Origin: Mercurialis annua
Taxonomy: Eukaryota; Streptophyta; Magnoliopsida; Malpighiales; Euphorbiaceae
DNA: 64,000 nucleotides
Assembly: GCF_937616625.2 (NCBI RefSeq)
Contig: NC_065576.1
Span: forward strand, 33,196,628-33,260,627
Direction of reading: 5' to 3'
This document shows positions 59,271 to 64,000 of this stretch, in pieces. The position numbers and the translations under genes were made by a program. Each line of letters starts with the position of its first letter. Position 1 is the stretch's first letter. The notes beneath the pieces were generated by a model that saw only the letters and a list, made by a program, of their open reading frames with translations, was not told where the DNA came from and ran no database searches.

Positions 59271-59999
59271 TGTCACGACCCAAATCCATGAGTCTCGACA
59301 GGCGCTAGGGAATGGCAGTGTTAGCTCTGAAACCCGTAAAAAGCCTAAAGCCACTATAAACCTTTTCGCGATACAAACAATACACATGACAACAACATAA
59401 AGCAGAGACACAAATAAAACTTGCTTGTATATATATGTCACTGCTCTATCGATACAATACATATGAGCATATGACTTCCGTATCTCGTACGTACTAGCTC
59501 AACCATGATCATATGGAAAAGCTGGTATGATACAACCAGACAAACACATGTGCAACTGGCACAATGTCAAAAACATTGTAAACGCAGCATATTAAAACAT
59601 ATATACACAGACAGCAGGTACCATAAAAACCATAACTAAACTACTGCTATCATAGGCCACGACTAGTCTACCATAGACAACTGCAACTCTAGTGGAAAGG
59701 CATACACTGTATATGCCAAGAGGAGACTTTCAGAAACAAGGATGGAACCTTGACCACTTCGTATACAGTAAGACTGAAAGAAAACACTATTAGGTGATTA
59801 GACAATACTGAGTAAGATTACACATTACTATTGGTGTTATATAAACTAACATCGCATTTAGAAAAAACATGTATATGAACATATGCTATATTCTAAGTAT
59901 TAGGCCCGATCGAAACCCTAATCCTGAATATAACCTGGACTATGTGCTTTTCTAATAGTAACGAACGATATTAACTTTCTTAATTCCTTATGGTAAGGT

Positions 60000-60180
60000 C
60001 TTGAGATAGTTCAACCGAGTTAACCTATACCATATGATACAGTCCTGAGATAATTCGACCGAGTTAAGCTTCTACCACTTTTTATAACCAAACAATCAAT
60101 TAATATGAGTCCCGAGATAGTTCGACCGAGTTCAACTAACTAGACACAGGTCCCGAGATAGTTTCGCCGAGTTTACCCTC
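60000..60180. repeat. GAGATAGTTCGACCGAGTT repeats in LTR D
   Basis: Four to five units of a GTCCYGAGATARTTCGACCG-like word occur at about 50-60 base spacing. They are the positional equivalent of the GTCGCC repeats of copy C. Confidence 0.75.
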
Positions 60181-60248
60181 GTGTCTAATATAACGAGTTA
60201 GTCTATACTGATATCTAAGACTTACCCAACACCGGTGATCACACAGTC

Positions 60249-60265
60249 CTATTGACGCCCAATAG
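60249..60265 (-). other. Conserved LTR stem-loop 1 in LTR D
   Basis: The minus strand reads CTATTG-GGCGT-CAATAG: six pairs, the seventh lost, followed by GACTGTGTGATCACC. Confidence 0.7.
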
Positions 60266-60837
60266 TAGCTCGTTCCCTCATATCGTACACTGGTTTTTCA
60301 TACTTATAATTAATTGATAAAACAATCAATATATAATAAAGTCATACTAAATGCAATGCATTCGATAATAGTACTTATAATATATTAAATAGCTTGATAC
60401 ACAAAAGTAAAGTGTAACTCACAATGACTGCTATCCAAATCACAAAAATTCTAAACGTCGTTCGATTTCCTTGGCCACTCGAATATATCAGTCTAATAAT
60501 TCGTAGGTTGATCTCTTCGATAAATAATCTTGTCGTCCGGGCTAGTTCTTCGGATCCTTTGTTTTGATATAATGTCAGAATACGTTTAATCCATAAACGC
60601 TAGTCCTAACGACAAAACCCTACGTCTAAGACTAGATCGATACCATGTTTTCATTCCATACCGAAACATGGAAACCCTAACTCATAAGTTTGATGTTTGT
60701 TTAACAACTCAAACAATCAGTAATCCTCTTTGTCAAATCGGAAAGTCCTCAACTAACTTTTGAAGTCCGTTTAATCAAGAATCGAGTAAACTACACAAAC
60801 GAAACTAAAACGTCCAATTACCGACATATCGACATTG

Positions 60838-60930
60838 CTGCGCGTCAGCACAATTGAGACTGTGTGTCCGCACAGTCTGGACTGCGTGTTCGCATAGCTC
60901 TTGGCAGTGTGTTCACATAGTCACGGCCAC
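60838..60930. repeat. GACTGTGTGTCCGCACAGTC block in LTR D
   Basis: Three imperfect units of about 26 bases (CTGTGTGTCCGCACAGTC, CTGCGTGTTCGCATAGCTC, CAGTGTGTTCACATAGTC), each with pairable arms. Same position as the blocks in copies A-C. Confidence 0.75.
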
Positions 60931-62852
60931 GGGGACCGTTTTCCTGGGCTATCCCGTTGTGGTTCCGACCTAAAAATGCTCTAAATTTGATATACAATTG
61001 ATACCCAACTCAAAACAATAATCAAACGTCCTAAAATCCATAACAGACTCTTTTTTATCGCGCTAAACCCTAACCAAAACAGACTCTTCAAAGCCAAAAC
61101 ACAACCCAAAAACGCAGTCCTTACCTTGCTTCCTAGCACTAGGACGACAGAGGGTCAAATTCTTAAAATAACAACGCGAGAATCGCTCTCCGAACGAGCA
61201 AACTTTAGCCATCGCATTATTTCTTAAACATTTGATAAAATTTTGCTCCTGGATTGTTATGTTTTGAATTCATAACACATAATATATATAATTTGTTCAA
61301 ATTCTTTCTTTAGTTCCTCATTTCCTTCACTTATTCAATTAATCACTTTAATTCAAACTCTTACATTATTCTAAACTAAATGAATAATACTACTCCGAGA
61401 TTTTATATAATATTTTCCGTTAATTTCTTATAAATTAATCTTGGACGTATCACTTAAATTTCCATTTGGAGACGTAAACTCACTTTATAATATTTTTCTT
61501 TTACTTTCCCTTTAATCTCATTATTTCTTATCTCATTGGGTGCCGATTGTAGACACCTATTTTCCGGACAGGTAAAAAGTCATAAGGGATTAAAGCATCC
61601 AATGATGATTTTCAGAGAAATATACCCGGGTGATGAGCTATCAATTTGCTTATTTGAATCTAAGCGAACGAAATCTGCGCATAGCTGTAAATTTGGAGGA
61701 TCAAAACGTATTTAGCCGCAAATAGTCTATAAGAATCCAAAGATATTGTAGTCTAAGTCTAGAAATTGGACTAATTACAATATCTTAGAAGTTTATGGAT
61801 CAATTTGCAAGTTTGCGGATTAAAATTGACCATAACCAAATCTATAGGGTTCCAAGAGTCGTTTTTAATACTTTCGGCCACCAAAATTGACTTTTAGGCG
61901 TGTTTTTCGTAGCCATCAAGTCTTAATACGGGATTTTCTTCTTTACAGTAGTTTTCACTAATGCAAACACATTAATTACTTATCTTAAACACATTAACTA
62001 AAACTATAAAAGGGCATAAAAATAATCCGACAAAACCCTAACCCTACATAACCCTAAATCTAATTAACCTCTATAAATAATACTGTCAGCTCACTGAGTC
62101 GGAGGTCGGACCAGAAACACACAAATCCAAGAAGCTAGAATTCGACCTCCCCTCTAAAATCCATAGCCTAATATTTACACACACACCACACATAAATCGC
62201 AATTCAGTCTAGTCCCAAAAACACCTAACTACGCTTGGATTCTTCAAGAACGCAGCCTGTAAAGATTCAAAGCTGGTTCCACATTCAAAGCTAGGATGCA
62301 TGTTTAGCTCATTGTTGATTTTTGCCATAAAAATTGTCATTCTATACCTAATAATTTGATTTTCAAATTGCCATGAAATCATTTATAGGCATTGTTAATT
62401 TGCGGTAATTAATCACGTTTATGCTTAAATCCAAACTCAATTGATTAAAGCCCTTAGAATGCTTGTTTCTAGGTTTTTTTAGTGTTTTTTTCCGAACAAA
62501 GGATCACTTTACCCCCTGAACTTGGCACAAAGTATCAAAAACGTCCAAATTAGCAAAACAATATCATTTTTACCCCGAACTTGTCAAATTTGGTACAAAA
62601 AATCCCCTTCCCACTCTCACCTAGGAGTGAGACACACTCTCTAATTTTAATGGTGGTTTTTTTTTCTATGTGGTTTTTAATGGTAAAAGGTTTAAAATAA
62701 TCCTAATTCTTTTAACATTTTATAAATTAGTCCATAATAATTAAAAAAAACAATTTATTTTTAAAACCTTATATATCAAAATTATATTAATTAAAAACAT
62801 AAAAGACCTTTTTGTACTTTTTATAAAAAAAGTCAATTTTTTTTAAAATTCA

Positions 62853-62893
62853 GATGAGCAGCTGCTGGAAATCTTTTCCAGCAGCTGCTCATC
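62853..62893. other. Perfect 19-bp hairpin
   Basis: GATGAGCAGCTGCTGGAAA (62853-62871) pairs fully with 62875-62893 around a 3-base loop, in otherwise AT-rich sequence. Confidence 0.9.
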
Positions 62894-62919
62894 AGCAAAG
62901 ACAAATTGGGTTCGTCTCT

Positions 62920-63085
62920 CAACTAAGAGACGAATTCAGTTCGTCTCTTCTCTGAGAGACGACTCAGATTTCGTCTCTCAGATGTGAGACGAGATTTGTT
63001 CGTCTCTCATCTGAGAGACGAGATTTGTTTGTCTCTCATCTGAGAGGCGAACTGAGTTCGTCCCTCAGATGAGAGACGGCTCAAA
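62920..63085. repeat. GTCTCTCAGATGAGAGACGA palindromic repeats
   Basis: About seven short units with the complementary halves TCGTCTCT and AGAGACGA, spaced 15-25 bases, so the strand can fold into several alternative hairpins. Confidence 0.8.
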
Positions 63086-64000
63086 TCTCGTCTCAGTCAA
63101 ATGGGTTCGGGCGGTGGTGTTTTGGGCGGTTATTGATGAGTTCTGACGGTGGTTGATGAGTTTTTGATGGTGGTTGATGGAGGTGGAGGGATAGTGGTGA
63201 TGGAGGTAGAAGAAGATGGGTTTTAGATTAATTAGATTAAATATTTAATTAAATTAAGTTAATTAGGGTTAGTTATTTTAAATTTAGAATCTCACTCTCC
63301 TATTAAGTGACAAATCAGCATAGGGGTGCATTGAACCGGTTTTGCCAAGTTCAGGGTAAAAGTGATACGGTTTTGCTAATTTGGACGTTTTTGATACTTT
63401 GCGCCAAGTTCGTGGTGTAAAGTGATCTTTCGCTCGTTTTTTTTGCCATGAAAAATACTTAAAAATAGTTGCTGGAAATCTATAACTTTTTGTTTAAATC
63501 AGCTTTAAGCACTCTATAAATGCCATATTTGAATTCCTTGTTCAATTAATGCGGTTTTAACTATTTTTGCACGAAAAACGGAGCTAAAACGAGTGAGAAT
63601 AGACCAAAGAAACGAAACTCCGGAACTGTTGCTGTCCTTGTAACCGGCGCCGCCGCTCCATTTTGCCAGCGACAGCAGTCACACCCGCGCCGTGTTCTTC
63701 GTTCATCAGCTTTCCAAATTTGCTCCCAGATCTTCCCAGATTCAATCCAAACTTCCAGACGCGTTTTCGGACTCATACAGATTCCTATTCAGGCCCGGTT
63801 TGAACCCAAACATTGAGAATTAAGTGTATTTACTATTCTGCAATATAATGGGCCAGACCCGATGTAAAACGGACTCATAAGTCCAATAATGTAATATAGT
63901 GTATAAACCGGGCCAACGAGACCGAGGCCCAGCAAACCTGCAACTTCCAGAGCCGATTCCGGGCATACCCAAACTCGGAATCAACCCTGGATCAAACCAA

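Larger units (their letters stand above)
59271..61547 (-). mobile_element. LTR D of the TGTAATACCCC family, interrupted
   Basis: The minus-strand end GGGTCGTGACA is at 59271. The body shares the tail, the stem-loop (60249) and a palindromic block (60838-60930) with copies A-C but is the most diverged. It also has five GAGATAGTTCGACCGAGTT-type repeats (60000-60180). Its 5' part is cut at 61547 by the Ogre-like LTR and should resume beyond the window. Confidence 0.8.
62493..63436. mobile_element. TIR transposon (non-autonomous), 944 bp
   Basis: The left arm starts CGAACAAAGGATCACTTTAC and the right arm, inverted, CGAGCGAAAGATCACTTTAC. Pairing continues through AAAGTATCAAAAACGTCCAA for about 90 bases. 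The flanks are T runs of seven to eight, so the duplication length is unclear. Inside are a 19-bp perfect hairpin (62853-62893) and GTCTCTCA/TGAGAGAC repeats (62920-63085). No transposase is found. A Mutator-like origin is likely by arm style. Confidence 0.75.
61548..64000 (+). mobile_element. Ogre-like LTR (5' part), running off the window
   Basis: It starts TGTAGACACCTATTTTCCGG and aligns with the reverse complement of 8780-11198 throughout, apart from a nested TIR element at 62493-63436. The GC-rich block is at about 63640-63690. It is inserted in LTR D directly after CCGAT; the matching duplication would lie beyond 64000. Confidence 0.8.

Overview
The window is plant nuclear DNA, most likely from a eudicot. 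The low-GC background, spliceosomal introns, Ty3/gypsy (Ogre/Tat, Athila), L1-type LINE, hAT, Mutator-like, MITE and tRNA-SINE sequences and two recognisable plant genes all fit this. Species cannot be assigned from the sequence alone. Nearly all of the window is nested, decayed transposable elements.

Two cellular genes are well supported. One is a short single-exon BAG5-type cochaperone gene with an IQ motif and a BAG domain (14293-14793, minus). The other is a three-exon DUF1218 four-helix membrane protein gene (42555-43781, plus). Each has a transposon within a few hundred bases of its 5' end: a hAT element at 15020-16199 and a foldback MITE at 42087-42416.

Layout. 1-11.7 kb is a stack of insertions. 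A Tat-like LTR (pieces at 1-684 and 11199-11474, followed by a PBS) is split by an Ogre-like element (685-11198, minus, target duplication ACAAG). That element is interrupted by another LTR (2348-7260), which is itself split by a solo LTR (4915-7157, duplication TAGGT). 12-22 kb holds Stowaway-like and foldback MITEs, the BAG gene, the hAT element and a 3.5 kb Mutator-like element (16999-20500, 9-bp duplication). 23.1-28.6 kb is the 3' half of a dead Tat-lineage element: a broken integrase, then a broken antisense ORF, with a young solo LTR inside it. 28.66-36.95 kb is a dead hAT transposon carrying a full-length LINE (29005-34136, 18-bp duplication). 36.8-38.4 kb is a duplicated block with divergent microsatellites and a SINE between the copies. 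38.85-41.28 kb is a solo LTR. 42-47.4 kb holds the DUF1218 gene and a second, 5'-truncated LINE with a MITE in it. About 47.9-56.6 kb is an Athila-like element that has lost most of pol and holds two solo LTRs. 59.27-64.0 kb is a further LTR of the TGTAATACCCC family, invaded by an Ogre-like LTR that in turn contains a TIR element.

The most unusual signals are in the TGTAATACCCC...GGGTCGTGACA LTR family (four copies plus one related LTR). Each copy keeps a stem-loop whose stem changes by compensating substitutions around a near-constant GGCGT-like loop. Three copies keep a second covarying hairpin near the 3' side. Each of the four copies carries a different GC-rich palindromic repeat block at the same place.
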